Positions 17,301 to 26,126 of a stretch of 64,000 nucleotides of DNA are shown here, one piece after another. Source of the stretch: Nocardia uniformis NBRC 13702 (GTDB lineage: Bacteria > Actinomycetota > Actinomycetes > Mycobacteriales > Mycobacteriaceae); NCBI RefSeq assembly GCF_001613345.1, contig NZ_BDCE01000061.1, forward strand, positions 1 through 64,000, in the 5' to 3' direction. The notes under the pieces were generated by a model. It was not told the DNA's origin, searched no databases, and worked only from the letters and a program-made list of their open reading frames with translations. The position numbers were made by a program, and so were the translations under genes. The first letter of the stretch is position 1. Every line of letters begins with the position of its first letter.

Positions 17301-19079
17301 GTGCTGTTGACCATTACCTGTACGCGACCCGACGATGCCGCCTGGGCGGCTGGCGATTTGGGATACCTGCTGCACAAGAACCCCGGGCGGGTTCAGGCTT
17401 TCGAGCAGTCGTACGGAACAGCGCATGTGATGTACCCCGAGACCGACGATCGGCGCTGTACGGCCGCACTGCTGCTGGAGGTCGATCCGGTCCGGCTGGT
17501 GCGCGGAAAGTCGCGCGGCACACCGGAGTTCAGCCTCGGCCAGTACGTGAACGACCGGCCGTACGCGGCATCGTCGCTGTTGGCGGTGACGATCGCGAAG
17601 GTATTCGGGTCGGCGCTGCACGGCCGGTGTGCACAGCGTCCCGAACTGGCCGCGACCGCGCTGCCCTTGCGGATCGAACTGCCCGCGGTGGCCTGCAAGG
17701 GTGGCCCGGAAACGGTGCGGCGCATGTTCGCGCCGCTGGGCTGGACCGTGACGGCGACCCCGCTCCCGCTCGACCCGGCGTTCCCCGACTGGGGTGATTC
17801 GCATTATGTGCGGTTGGAGTTGGCGGGCGAGCTGCGGCTGGCCGACGCGCTGACCCATCTGTACGTCCTGCTGCCGGTGCTGGACGGGAGTAAGCACTAC
17901 TGGCTCGACGAGGCCGAGATCGACAAGCTGCTGCGGTTCGGCGAGGGGTGGTTGGCGTCGCATCCGGAGCGGGCCTGGATTACCCGGCGGTATCTGGCGC
18001 GGCGGCAGTCGCTGGTGCGGGTGGCGTTGGCGCGGTTGGCGGAAGTGGATGACCTGGAGGCGGAAGCACTCGGGGCAGTGGAGGAGGTCGGCGACGACCT
18101 CGCGGACTCCGGGACGACGGACAGCGCGGGAGGGCGCGAAGCCCCTTCGGAGACTGCGCCTTCCACAGCCGAATCCGCTAGTGCGGTCGATGCGACGACG
18201 GCGGATGACCTCGCGAGCCCTTCGGCGCGCTATCGCTCCGTCATCCCGGCGTGTTTTTGGCCGGGATCCGCACCAGGGGTGGCTCAGCCGATCGCAGTGG
18301 ATTCCGGCCAAAAGCGTGCCGGAACGACGGGGGCAGGGACCGTGGCGGTGGACGGCACGGGTTCGCGTGCAGTAGCGGCGACAACCGCGCCCACGATCGC
18401 GGGTGCGGGTGCGGACAACGCCGCCGCGGGCGGGAGTATGCCGTCGCTGGCTGTCACTCGGCGTGCGGCCGTCATCCGGGCATTGCACGAGGTCGGCGCG
18501 CATCGGGTGCTCGATCTCGGTTGCGGTGAGGGCGCGCTGTTGCGGGAGCTGTTGGCGGACAAGGCATTCACCGAGATCGTGGGTGTGGATGTCGCGATGC
18601 GGTCGCTGCAGATCGCCAAGCGGCGGCTCGCGCGCGTGCCGGAGTGGCAGGCGCGGCGGGTGAGCTTGCGGCAGGGTGCGTTGACGTATACCGATGCCGC
18701 GCTGCGCGGATATGACGCGGCGGTGCTCATGGAGGTGATCGAGCATGTGGACGCACCTCGGCTCGGCGCGCTCGCGCACGCGGTATTCGGGTCGGCGGCT
18801 CCCGGTGCGGTGGTCGTGACGACGCCGAACAGTGAGTACAACGCGCTCTACGAGACCTTGCCCGCGGGGAAGTTCCGGCACTCCGACCACCGATTCGAAT
18901 GGAGCCGGTGCGAATTCGCGGCCTGGGCTCGCGGCATCTGTGAGAAGTACGGGTATGAGGTGCGATTCGAGCCGATCGGCGTCGAGGACGAGGCATTGGG
19001 CGCATCGACGCAAATGGCGGTGTTCACCAAGGGCACCGCGCTGGTAACCAACGACGGCGATGAGAAGGGGGCCGCGTAA
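17301..19079 (+). CDS. hen1: Hen1, 3' terminal RNA ribose 2'-O-methyltransferase
   Basis: Bacterial Hen1 methylates the 2'-OH at the 3' end of a cleaved RNA before Pnkp seals it, so the repaired RNA resists recutting. About 592 residues. The N-terminal bacterial Hen1 domain starts LLTITCTRPDDAAWAAGD with LGYLLHKNPGRVQ. The methyltransferase domain begins near residue 400 with VLDLGCGEGALL, metal-site motif MEVIEHVD and RHSDHRFEWSR. The GTG at 17301 gives the family N-terminus; codons upstream to 17217 read as unrelated Arg-rich sequence. The linker of about 110 residues between the domains is unusual: it is low-complexity and includes translated copies of a palindromic repeat element (18240-18331). 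The stop overlaps the pnkp start (TAATG). Confidence 0.93.
   Translation: MLLTITCTRPDDAAWAAGDLGYLLHKNPGRVQAFEQSYGTAHVMYPETDDRRCTAALLLEVDPVRLVRGKSRGTPEFSLGQYVNDRPYAASSLLAVTIAKVFGSALHGRCAQRPELAATALPLRIELPAVACKGGPETVRRMFAPLGWTVTATPLPLDPAFPDWGDSHYVRLELAGELRLADALTHLYVLLPVLDGSKHYWLDEAEIDKLLRFGEGWLASHPERAWITRRYLARRQSLVRVALARLAEVDDLEAEALGAVEEVGDDLADSGTTDSAGGREAPSETAPSTAESASAVDATTADDLASPSARYRSVIPACFWPGSAPGVAQPIAVDSGQKRAGTTGAGTVAVDGTGSRAVAATTAPTIAGAGADNAAAGGSMPSLAVTRRAAVIRALHEVGAHRVLDLGCGEGALLRELLADKAFTEIVGVDVAMRSLQIAKRRLARVPEWQARRVSLRQGALTYTDAALRGYDAAVLMEVIEHVDAPRLGALAHAVFGSAAPGAVVVTTPNSEYNALYETLPAGKFRHSDHRFEWSRCEFAAWARGICEKYGYEVRFEPIGVEDEALGASTQMAVFTKGTALVTNDGDEKGAA
18240..18331. repeat. Palindromic dispersed repeat element, copy inside hen1
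   Basis: Left arm GTCATCCCGGCGTG then GGCCGGGATCC; right arm GGATTCCGGCC then GCGTGCCGGAACGAC, forming a long imperfect inverted repeat with an unrelated centre. Similar copies lie at 51017, 53294 and 58387. Here it is translated in frame into the Hen1 linker. Confidence 0.85.
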
Positions 19080-21805
19080 TGGCTGAGCTGTCCATTCCGG
19101 AGCTCGCGCTGGTCGTTTTGATCGGCAGTACCGGATCGGGGAAGTCGACGTTCGCGCACAAGCACTTCCGGTCGACGGCGATCGTATCCTCGGATGTGTG
19201 TCGCGGCATTGTGAGCGATGACGAGAACGATCAGGCGGCGACGCCCGAGGCGTTCGCGCTGCTGCACCACATTGCCGGGACCCGGTTGCGCTTGGGCCTG
19301 CGCACGGTGGTCGACGCCACCAATGTGCAGCCCACCGCTCGTCGCGAGCTGATCGAACTGGCGCGGGCGCACGATGTGCTGCCGGTGGCGATCGTGCTGG
19401 ATGTACCGGATCGAGTGTGCCTGGAACGCAACGCACTGCGCCCCGATCGCGCGGAGTTGGGCTCGCACGTGGTGGTGCGCCAGCAGCGGGAGCTGCGGCG
19501 CGGTCTGCGGCAGTTGGAGCGCGAGGGCTTCCGCAAGGTGCACGTACTGCGCGGGGTCGAGGAGATCGACGCCGCGACCATCGTGAACGAACGGCTGTGG
19601 AACGATAAGCGCGAGCTGACCGGGCCCTTCGATGTGATCGGCGATGTGCACGGCTGCCGCTCCGAACTGGAGACGCTGCTCGGGCAGCTCGGCTACGAGC
19701 TGCTCCGCGACGAACTGGGGCGCGCGGTGGACGCGCGGCACCCGGACGGGCGTACCGCCGTTTTCGTCGGCGATCTGGTCGATCGCGGTCCCGATACCCC
19801 GGGTGTCCTGCGACTCGTCATGGGCATGGTGGCGTCCGCGAATGCCCTGTGCGTCACCGGAAACCACGAATTCAAGCTGGTGCGGGCACTCGACGGCCGC
19901 AAGGTCAAGATCGCGCACGGCCTGGCCGAATCACTCGAACAACTGGAGGCCGAGGACCCGGTATTCCGCAAGACCGCCCTGGAGTGGTGCCGAAGTCTGG
20001 TGAGCCACTACGTCCTCGACGGCGGCAACCTGGTGGTGGCGCACGCGGGCCTGAAGGAGGAGTTCCACGGTCGTGCGTCGGGCCGGGTGCGCTCGTTCGC
20101 CATGTACGGCGAAACCACCGGTGAGACCGATGAATACGGCTTCCCGGTGCGCTACCCGTGGGCGACCGACTATCGCGGTCGCGCCACCGTGCTGTACGGG
20201 CACACGCCGGTCACCCACCTGCAGTGGGTGAACAACACGCTGTGCCTGGATACCGGAGTGGTGTTCGGCGGCCGGCTGAGCGCGCTGCGCTATCCGGAGA
20301 AGGAAACGGTTTCGGTTGCCGCGGAACAGGTCTGGTTCGAGCCGACGCGCCCACTGGAAGCACCGGACATCGTGGGTGCCGACGGTGCGGTACATCGGGA
20401 TCCGGGCGTACTGGATCTAGATGATGTGATCGGTCGCCGCGTGGTCGAGACCCGGCACCTCGGTCGCGTCGGCGTCCAGGAGGATGCGGCGGCCGCGGCC
20501 CTGGAAGTCATGAGCCGGTTCGCCATCGACCCCCGCTGGCTGGTGTACCTGCCGCCGACCATGTCACCCTGTGCCACTTCGACTTTGGACGGATACCTGG
20601 AACATCCAGCGCAGGCGTTCGAGTACTACCGCTCCGAGGGCGTACGGACCGTGGTGTGCGAGGAGAAGCACATGGGTTCGCGGGCCGTCGTCGTGGTGGC
20701 GCGGACGGTTGAAGCCGCAAGGGACCGGTTCGGTATCGAGGACGGCAGTACCGGTGCGGTGTACACCCGCACCGGGCGGCCGTTCTTCGACGACGCCGCT
20801 CAGACGGAAACGCTCGTCGCGCGGGTCCGGGTGGCGGCCGAAAAGGCCGGACTGTTCGAGGAATTGGGCACCGACTGGCTACTCCTGGACGCCGAGCTGC
20901 TGCCGTGGTCGGCCAAGGCCATGGGGCTGCTGCGGTCGCAGTACGCGGCCGTGGGTGCGGCGGCGCGCGCCTCCCTCGGTGCGGCCGAGGGAGTACTCGC
21001 GGCGGCGACCGCACGCGGACTGGAGGTGGGCCACCTCGCTGAACGTACAACCGCTCGGCGAACCGACGCAGAGGCGTTCACCACGGCATACGGCCGCTAC
21101 TGCTGGCCGGTCGACGGCCTCGACGGCGTCCGCCTCGCACCGTTCCAGATCCTGGCCGCGAGTGGCGTGAATTACGCCGTGCGCGAACACAACTGGCACT
21201 TGGCTCGGATCGATCGACTGATCGCCGCCGACCCGGAACTGTTCACGCCCACCCGCCGCATGATCGTGGACCTCACCGACGCCACCGGGGCGTCGGCTAC
21301 CAACGGCGTGAACCCCGCGACCGACGAGAACGCCGCCATCGACTCGGCGACGGCCTCCGACAGCGCGGACGCCGCGGCCATCGCGGCGACGGCCACCTCC
21401 GGCGCGGTGAGCACGACCGGCGACGGGCTCGCCAGCGAGGCGGCAGCCACCGCATGGTGGACCGAACTCACCTCGGTCGGTGGTGAGGGCATGGTGGTGA
21501 AGCCACTGGACTCCTTCACCCTCGGGACCGGCACCCGCAGCGAACGACCGGTGCAGCCGGGCGTGAAATGCCGTGGGCCGGAATACCTGCGGATCATCTA
21601 CGGCCCGGAGTACCTGCGCCCGGAGAATCTGCAGCGGCTGCGGCAGCGCGGCCTGGGCCGGAAGCGCTCACTGGCGCTGCGGGAATACGCCCTGGGCTTG
21701 GAGTCGCTCTATCGCTTCGTCGCCGAGGAGCCGCTGTGGCGCGTTCACGAGGCGGTGTTCGCGGTGTTGGCACTGGAGACCGAACCGGTGGATCCGCGTC
21801 TGTAA
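19079..21805 (+). CDS. pnkp: Pnkp, polynucleotide kinase-phosphatase-ligase
   Basis: 908-residue three-domain RNA-repair enzyme that heals and seals RNA breaks left by ribotoxins. Domain 1, kinase: P-loop GSTGSGKST at 16-24. Domain 2, binuclear phosphatase: GDVHG near 188, GDLVDRG near 230, GNHE near 261, and YGHTPV. Domain 3, ligase/adenylyltransferase: the nucleophile is Lys530 in CEEKHMGSR, with later motif GEGMVVKP. It needs Hen1 for full ligation in characterised bacteria, and here it overlaps hen1 by one base. An Ala/Thr/Asp-rich insert of about 50 residues at roughly 740-790, just before GEGMVVKP, is longer than I expect for the family. A hairpin terminator follows. Confidence 0.95.
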   Translation: MAELSIPELALVVLIGSTGSGKSTFAHKHFRSTAIVSSDVCRGIVSDDENDQAATPEAFALLHHIAGTRLRLGLRTVVDATNVQPTARRELIELARAHDVLPVAIVLDVPDRVCLERNALRPDRAELGSHVVVRQQRELRRGLRQLEREGFRKVHVLRGVEEIDAATIVNERLWNDKRELTGPFDVIGDVHGCRSELETLLGQLGYELLRDELGRAVDARHPDGRTAVFVGDLVDRGPDTPGVLRLVMGMVASANALCVTGNHEFKLVRALDGRKVKIAHGLAESLEQLEAEDPVFRKTALEWCRSLVSHYVLDGGNLVVAHAGLKEEFHGRASGRVRSFAMYGETTGETDEYGFPVRYPWATDYRGRATVLYGHTPVTHLQWVNNTLCLDTGVVFGGRLSALRYPEKETVSVAAEQVWFEPTRPLEAPDIVGADGAVHRDPGVLDLDDVIGRRVVETRHLGRVGVQEDAAAAALEVMSRFAIDPRWLVYLPPTMSPCATSTLDGYLEHPAQAFEYYRSEGVRTVVCEEKHMGSRAVVVVARTVEAARDRFGIEDGSTGAVYTRTGRPFFDDAAQTETLVARVRVAAEKAGLFEELGTDWLLLDAELLPWSAKAMGLLRSQYAAVGAAARASLGAAEGVLAAATARGLEVGHLAERTTARRTDAEAFTTAYGRYCWPVDGLDGVRLAPFQILAASGVNYAVREHNWHLARIDRLIAADPELFTPTRRMIVDLTDATGASATNGVNPATDENAAIDSATASDSADAAAIAATATSGAVSTTGDGLASEAAATAWWTELTSVGGEGMVVKPLDSFTLGTGTRSERPVQPGVKCRGPEYLRIIYGPEYLRPENLQRLRQRGLGRKRSLALREYALGLESLYRFVAEEPLWRVHEAVFAVLALETEPVDPRL

Positions 21806-21822
21806 CACCACACACGAGGTGC

Positions 21823-21853
21823 GCGGCCCACCGAGATCACCTCGGTGGGCCGC
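21823..21853 (+). terminator. Hairpin terminator after pnkp
   Basis: GCGGCCCACCGAG pairs perfectly with CTCGGTGGGCCGC around a five-base loop, 18 bases after the pnkp stop. It also lies at the end of the convergent tetR-type gene. Confidence 0.85.
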
Positions 21854-21936
21854 GGCCCAAGCCCCAGGCACGGTGTCGGCACTGAATCCCATGATCCCGG
21901 CGACATCGTGACCGCGCCCGCATTACGCGTGCTACC

Positions 21937-22656
21937 TCAGTTATCCTTCGGCAGGGCGAGCCCGAAGGAGCGAATAAGGGCGTAAACCTCATTGCGGTAG
22001 AGCTTTTCGGGGTTGGTGGTCTGCGCACCCAGGTTCCCGCGAATCTCCAGGGACACCAGACCGTGCAGGTGTCCCCAAATCCGCAGGGCGACAGCGATAA
22101 CGGCGGGCGGTAGCCCTGGGAATTCCGCCTGGGTCTCCGCCACCAGACTCGAATCGAAGTCCGACCATTCGAACCGGTAGTCCGCGTACAGCGGTTCCGC
22201 TGTAGGCCAGGCACCGGCGGCCAACTCGGTCAACCCCGCACACACCCGATGTTCGGCCTCGGGCGCGGCACCACCTTCGGGAGCCGCGTAGCCCGGCACG
22301 GGATCGCCGTAGATGAGCCGAAACCCTTCCGGATTGGCCAGGGCCCACTGACGAAAAGCACAGGCCCAAGCCATGATTCGAGCAGCCACGTCCTCGGCAT
22401 CGCGCGCCTCCCGCGCCGCGATCACCACATCGGCGAGCTCCCCGTACACATCCTGGATCAGCGCCGTCACGAGATCGTCGCGCGTCGCGAAATAGCTGTA
22501 CACGGCATTGGCCGTCATCCCCATCTCGCGGGCAATCGCCCGCAGCGTGATCGCACCCGGTCCGCCCGCGGCCATGAGCCGCAGCGCGACGTCCTTGATC
22601 TCCGCTGTCGTCTCGGTGCGACGTCGCTCGCGCCGGGTCGGTGTCGCAAGGGCCAT
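21937..22656 (-). CDS. TetR/AcrR family transcriptional regulator
   Basis: 239 residues. N-terminal helix-turn-helix (IKDVALRLMAAGG, ITLRAIAREMGMTANAVYSYF) followed by a ligand-binding domain of the WHG type, ending RNEVYALIRSFGL. It is divergent from a NAD(P)-binding oxidoreductase gene; a 10-bp inverted repeat in the shared intergenic region is a candidate operator, so it probably represses that gene and itself. The ligand cannot be read from the sequence. Confidence 0.9.
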   Translation of the reverse strand: MALATPTRRERRRTETTAEIKDVALRLMAAGGPGAITLRAIAREMGMTANAVYSYFATRDDLVTALIQDVYGELADVVIAAREARDAEDVAARIMAWACAFRQWALANPEGFRLIYGDPVPGYAAPEGGAAPEAEHRVCAGLTELAAGAWPTAEPLYADYRFEWSDFDSSLVAETQAEFPGLPPAVIAVALRIWGHLHGLVSLEIRGNLGAQTTNPEKLYRNEVYALIRSFGLALPKDN

Positions 22657-22674
22657 TCCATCACCCTACATCCG

Positions 22675-22727
22675 TGTGAGAAAACTAGACATTGCACAAA
22701 AACTGCACGCCGTATACTTTTCTCACA
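22675..22727. promoter_or_regulatory. Divergent promoter with inverted repeat, candidate TetR operator
   Basis: TGTGAGAAAA at 22675-22684 is the exact inverse of TTTTCTCACA at 22718-22727. Between them, TTGCAC (22692) and TATACT (22713) form a plausible plus-strand promoter with a 15-bp spacer. The right arm touches the -10 box, so binding would block transcription. Confidence 0.6.
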
Positions 22728-22768
22728 GGGCCGTCCCGGCTCCAGTTTCTTCAACTCCAGGAGAAGTC

Positions 22769-23467
22769 ATGTTCATCGGAGTCATCGGCGCTACCGGCAA
22801 TATCGGGCAGCACGTGGTCACCGAGGCCCTATCGCGTGGCCACCACGTCACGGCATTCACTCGGGATGCCACCCGCGCGACGGTCACCCACCCGAAGCTG
22901 ACCTGGGTCGGGCTCGACGTCTTCGACAGCGCTGCGGTCGCGGCCCAGCTCCCCGGCCTCGACGTGCTCGTCAGCTGCTATCAACCCGGCAATGCCGCAC
23001 AGGATTTCGACGATACGGTGGCACGGTCGATCGCCGACCCCACCGTCTACGCCACGGCCGCGCGATCACTGCTGGAGGCGCTGAACACCCATCCGCGGAC
23101 GCGATTGATCGTGGTCGGCGGTGCGGGCAGCCTGGAGTCCGAGCCGGGCCGGGTGGCCGCTGACCATGAGCGGCTCGGCGAATTACTGGCCGAGCTCGGC
23201 CTACCCGCCGATTACGCACTCGCCGTGCGCGGCCACCGCGAGGCGCTCAATGTGCTGCGCACATCGAACCGGCGCTGGACCTACTTCAGCCCGGCCGAAC
23301 TCATCGCACCCGGCGAACGCACCGGCCGGTTCCGCCTCGGGACCGATCAGCCCGTGATGGATGCCGATGGCAACAGCCACATCTCCTTCGAGGACGCAGC
23401 GGTCGCCCTGATCGACGAGGCCGAACTTCCACAATTCGTACAGCGGCGCTTCACGATCGGATACTGA
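22769..23467 (+). CDS. NAD(P)-binding Rossmann oxidoreductase, NmrA/SDR-like
   Basis: 232-residue protein starting MFIGVIGATGNIGQHVV, a GxxGxxG nucleotide-binding motif of the atypical short-chain dehydrogenase (NmrA-like/NAD(P)H-binding) group. VVGGAGSLE follows at mid-chain; no YxxxK catalytic pair is obvious, which fits the atypical group. CAGGAGAAGTC precedes the ATG. It is divergent from and probably controlled by the TetR regulator. Substrate unknown. Confidence 0.85.
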   Translation: MFIGVIGATGNIGQHVVTEALSRGHHVTAFTRDATRATVTHPKLTWVGLDVFDSAAVAAQLPGLDVLVSCYQPGNAAQDFDDTVARSIADPTVYATAARSLLEALNTHPRTRLIVVGGAGSLESEPGRVAADHERLGELLAELGLPADYALAVRGHREALNVLRTSNRRWTYFSPAELIAPGERTGRFRLGTDQPVMDADGNSHISFEDAAVALIDEAELPQFVQRRFTIGY

Positions 23468-23487
23468 GCGGGTCGCTGAAGTGGCAT

Positions 23488-23550
23488 TTTCGTGCACTAT
23501 CCGTTCTGTTCGAGCAGATCTCGCACATCCGAGCGAGATAGTGCACGAAA
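23488..23550. repeat. Perfect 14-bp inverted repeat between convergent genes
   Basis: TTTCGTGCACTATC (23488-23501) is exactly inverted as GATAGTGCACGAAA (23537-23550), with a nested TCTCGC/GCGAGA pair. It could act as a bidirectional terminator, though the 35-base loop is long for that. Confidence 0.65.
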
Positions 23551-23591
23551 CACCGTTCGCGCCAACTATCGGTGGCGGTCGCGCGACCGCG

Positions 23592-24071
23592 TCAGTTCCC
23601 GGCCACCCACTCGGCCAACCGATCCAGGAATGTCCGCTGACCGGCCACCAACCGCTCGAGCGCGTCCTCGGGCGTAAACCACTCCGCCCGGTCGATCTCC
23701 GGAAATGTGGCGTAGCGTCCCGAGCGCGGCGGCCATTCCATTTCGAACATCCCCGGATTCACCTGTGCCGGATCGAGATCCGCCTCCACCGCCCAGACGG
23801 ACACCTGTTTCCGCCCGCGGCCGCTGCCGTATTCGACAGCCCCCAGCGGCACCCACTCCCCCTCCGGGACCGGCAGACCGACCTCCTCGGTGAATTCGCG
23901 GCGAGCCGCATCGGGTGCGTCCTCGGTGGCGGGGTCGTATTCGCCCTTGGGGATCGACCACGCACTGCGATCCTTGCGGGACCACAGCGGGCCGCCCATA
24001 TGCCCGATGAATACCTCGAGGTCGGGTGAGCGGCGGAACAACAGGACCCCCGCACTGAACCTGGTCGTCAT
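23592..24071 (-). CDS. NUDIX hydrolase
   Basis: 159 residues. Hydrolyses nucleoside-diphosphate-linked compounds. The Nudix box is complete: G-x5-E-x7-REFTEEVGL, beginning PKGEYDP. The N-terminal strand SAGVLLFRR and LWSRKDRSAWSIPKGE fit the family. The start at 24071 (MTTRFSAG) has CAGGA directly upstream; a longer reading to 24140 lacks support. No specificity motif is evident. Confidence 0.9.
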   Translation of the reverse strand: MTTRFSAGVLLFRRSPDLEVFIGHMGGPLWSRKDRSAWSIPKGEYDPATEDAPDAARREFTEEVGLPVPEGEWVPLGAVEYGSGRGRKQVSVWAVEADLDPAQVNPGMFEMEWPPRSGRYATFPEIDRAEWFTPEDALERLVAGQRTFLDRLAEWVAGN

Positions 24072-24237
24072 TCCTGCAGTCTGCCACCGGCGAAACAGAC
24101 CGGTGGGCATCATGACAGCATCATCTCCGCATCGCGACAAACCAGACGTCTCGGAGTGAAACGGTCTGGTGCTCTTGCAGTTCCACTAGGCTTTCCGCGA
24201 TTGATCGCAGGCACCTGATGACGGATTGGAATACCGC

Positions 24238-25011
24238 ATGGAGTTCCGCAGCACCCCCGCGGCAGCCACCCTGGTGATCGGCGCGCTGGTCCTCGGAGCG
24301 GCGTCCGCGCACGCCCAGCCGGAGACGCCGAACCTCACCTACTCGACCAAGCTCGTCGACAAGATGGTCGTCACCACGCTCCAGGGCGGCACCTTCGAAC
24401 TATCCAAGGCCCTCGATACCGAACTGACCGACGGCGGTGTGGAACGCCTGACCGAACGTGACGGTCTCCTGGTCCGATCGGACGGTTCCGCCGCCGATAT
24501 CGCCGACGTGGTGGACGTCGTCGATGTGGTGGATGCGCAGGGGCGTGTGGCCCTGACCCTCCCGCTCGACTTCCGCTTCGCCGGTTACGAGATTCCGGTC
24601 GCGCCCACCGTGGAGAAGGACGGTAGCGTCCTACAGCTCACGCCGGAGAAACCCGCCGGATTGGATATCACCGAGCCGCTGGCCGTGAAACCGATTGCCT
24701 CACAGTCGGAAAACCAGCGCGCCCTCAATGAGTTCATTACCCATTTCGGCCTCGCCACCTCCATCGGCGGCTTCGTGGGCACCGCGATCGGCGCCACCAT
24801 CGGCTGTGTGGCCACCATCGTCGCGGGCTGTATCGGCGGCCTCATGACCGGGGCAAGCGTCGGCGGCATTCTGGGCACCATCATTGTCGGCGGTCCGACC
24901 CTGATCGCCTCCGGCATCGACTACCTGACCACCGTGCAGGCCGCGGACGGCACCACCAGGTGGGCGGATAAACCCCAGGCGGCGGCTCCGGAGCAAGCAC
25001 AGCCGAGGTAG
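24238..25011 (+). CDS. Exported protein with Gly-rich double membrane segment
   Basis: Unrecognised, 257 residues. A signal peptide (LVIGALVLGAASAHAQP, cleavage after AHA) is followed by a soluble region of about 120 residues containing the odd triplication DVVDVVDVVD, then a Gly/Ala-rich hydrophobic stretch of about 50 residues (SIGGFVGTAIGATIG ... VGGILGTIIVGG) that resembles a glycine-zipper hairpin. The C-terminus is short and polar. ATG at 24238 chosen; a TTG four codons earlier is possible. Glycine-zipper exported proteins are common in Nocardia and their function is unknown to me. Confidence 0.7.
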   Translation: MEFRSTPAAATLVIGALVLGAASAHAQPETPNLTYSTKLVDKMVVTTLQGGTFELSKALDTELTDGGVERLTERDGLLVRSDGSAADIADVVDVVDVVDAQGRVALTLPLDFRFAGYEIPVAPTVEKDGSVLQLTPEKPAGLDITEPLAVKPIASQSENQRALNEFITHFGLATSIGGFVGTAIGATIGCVATIVAGCIGGLMTGASVGGILGTIIVGGPTLIASGIDYLTTVQAADGTTRWADKPQAAAPEQAQPR

Positions 25012-25130
25012 CGCCCCAGGGCCGCCGGAAGAGAACAGCTCTCCGAAAAAGCGATGGCCCCCGCCAGCGCGGTGGGTGCCGAAAGCCTTGTCCCAGACCG
25101 GTTCCGGAAGTCCCGACGGCGAGTGCGGAC

Positions 25131-26021
25131 TCAGCGACTCACGGCGGTCTCCCGCTCGATCCGCGACAGTTTCTCCGGATTGCGCACGATGTAGAGCCCG
25201 GTAATCAAACCGTCGTCGATGCGCACCGCCACGACATCGTCGATCTTCCCATCGATCCGAACGACCAGCGCAGGGCAACCATTGACCTGCACCGGCTCGA
25301 TCGACACCTCGCCACTGAACTTGCGCAGCCCGATGGTCAGCAGGCGAGCCACCCGGCCGGCCCCCTGGACGGGTCGTAGGATGGCCTGCACGACCCCGCC
25401 ACCGTCGCCCAGCAGGACGACATCCGGCGCGAGCATATCGAGTAGGCCCTGCAGATCACCGGTCTCGACCGCGCGCTGGAACGCGGCGAGCGCACCTCGG
25501 GATTCGGCCTGGGAAACGACTCCGCGAGGTCGACGCGCGGCGACGTGTCCGCGCGCACGGTGGGCGATCTGGCGAACCGCGGCCGGGGTCTTGTCGACCG
25601 CTTCGGCAATCTCGTCATAGCCCACGTCGAATACCTCGCGCAGTACGAAGACCGCGCGCTCGGTCGGGGTGAGTGTCTCCATCACCAGCAGCATGGCCAT
25701 CGATACGCTGTCGGCCAGCTCGACATCCTCGGCCACATCGGGCGAGGTCAGCAACGGCTCGGGCAACCAGGGGCCGACGTAGGACTCTCTGCGGCGGCCG
25801 AGCGTGCGCAACCGGGTGAGCGACTGGCGGGTGGTGATCCGGACCAGATACGCGCGCCGGTCTCGCACCGTGTCGAGATCGACATCCACCCAGCGCAGCC
25901 ACGTCTCCTGCAGCACGTCCTCCGCGTCGGCGGCCGAGCCGAGCATCTCGTAGGCGACGGTGAACAGCAGATTGCGGTGGGCGACGAACGTCTCGGTCGC
26001 GGAGTCCATGCGCTCGCTCAT
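25131..26021 (-). CDS. ECF41-type RNA polymerase sigma factor
   Basis: 296 residues: sigma region 2 (YEMLGSAADAEDVLQETWLRW), region 4 (LTPTERAVFVLREVFDVGYDEIAE) and a fused C-terminal SnoaL-like domain of about 110 residues. The family-specific motifs DGGG (LLGDGGGVV) and NPEKL are both present; in ECF41 factors this extension tunes activity in place of an anti-sigma factor. The neighbour on the other strand is an AhpD-like carboxymuconolactone decarboxylase gene, the classical ECF41 partner. Both genes carry the same TGTCACA-N15-GTGTC promoter, so it is probably autoregulated. The inducing signal is unknown. Confidence 0.93.
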   Translation of the reverse strand: MSERMDSATETFVAHRNLLFTVAYEMLGSAADAEDVLQETWLRWVDVDLDTVRDRRAYLVRITTRQSLTRLRTLGRRRESYVGPWLPEPLLTSPDVAEDVELADSVSMAMLLVMETLTPTERAVFVLREVFDVGYDEIAEAVDKTPAAVRQIAHRARGHVAARRPRGVVSQAESRGALAAFQRAVETGDLQGLLDMLAPDVVLLGDGGGVVQAILRPVQGAGRVARLLTIGLRKFSGEVSIEPVQVNGCPALVVRIDGKIDDVVAVRIDDGLITGLYIVRNPEKLSRIERETAVSR

Positions 26022-26064
26022 GGGTGCGCTCCAATCTGTTCCCTTTCGACTGTGTCACGCACCA

Positions 26065-26091
26065 GACACCGGTTCCCCCGGTTTTGTGACA
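26065..26091 (-). promoter_or_regulatory. ECF41-type promoter for the sigma gene
   Basis: On the minus strand TGTCACA, 15 bases, GTGTC, ending 44 bases before the sigma ATG. It matches the known ECF41 -35 element TGTCACA; the -10 reads TGTC rather than the reported CGTC. Confidence 0.75.
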
Positions 26092-26126
26092 CCCGCGATC
26101 GGTGGCACACGTCACATGATCGGCGC

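Noticed and set aside
17256..19436. 726-codon open frame on the minus strand opposite hen1 and pnkp
   Set aside because: His/Arg/Pro-rich without any motif; the plus-strand frames are well-supported enzymes.
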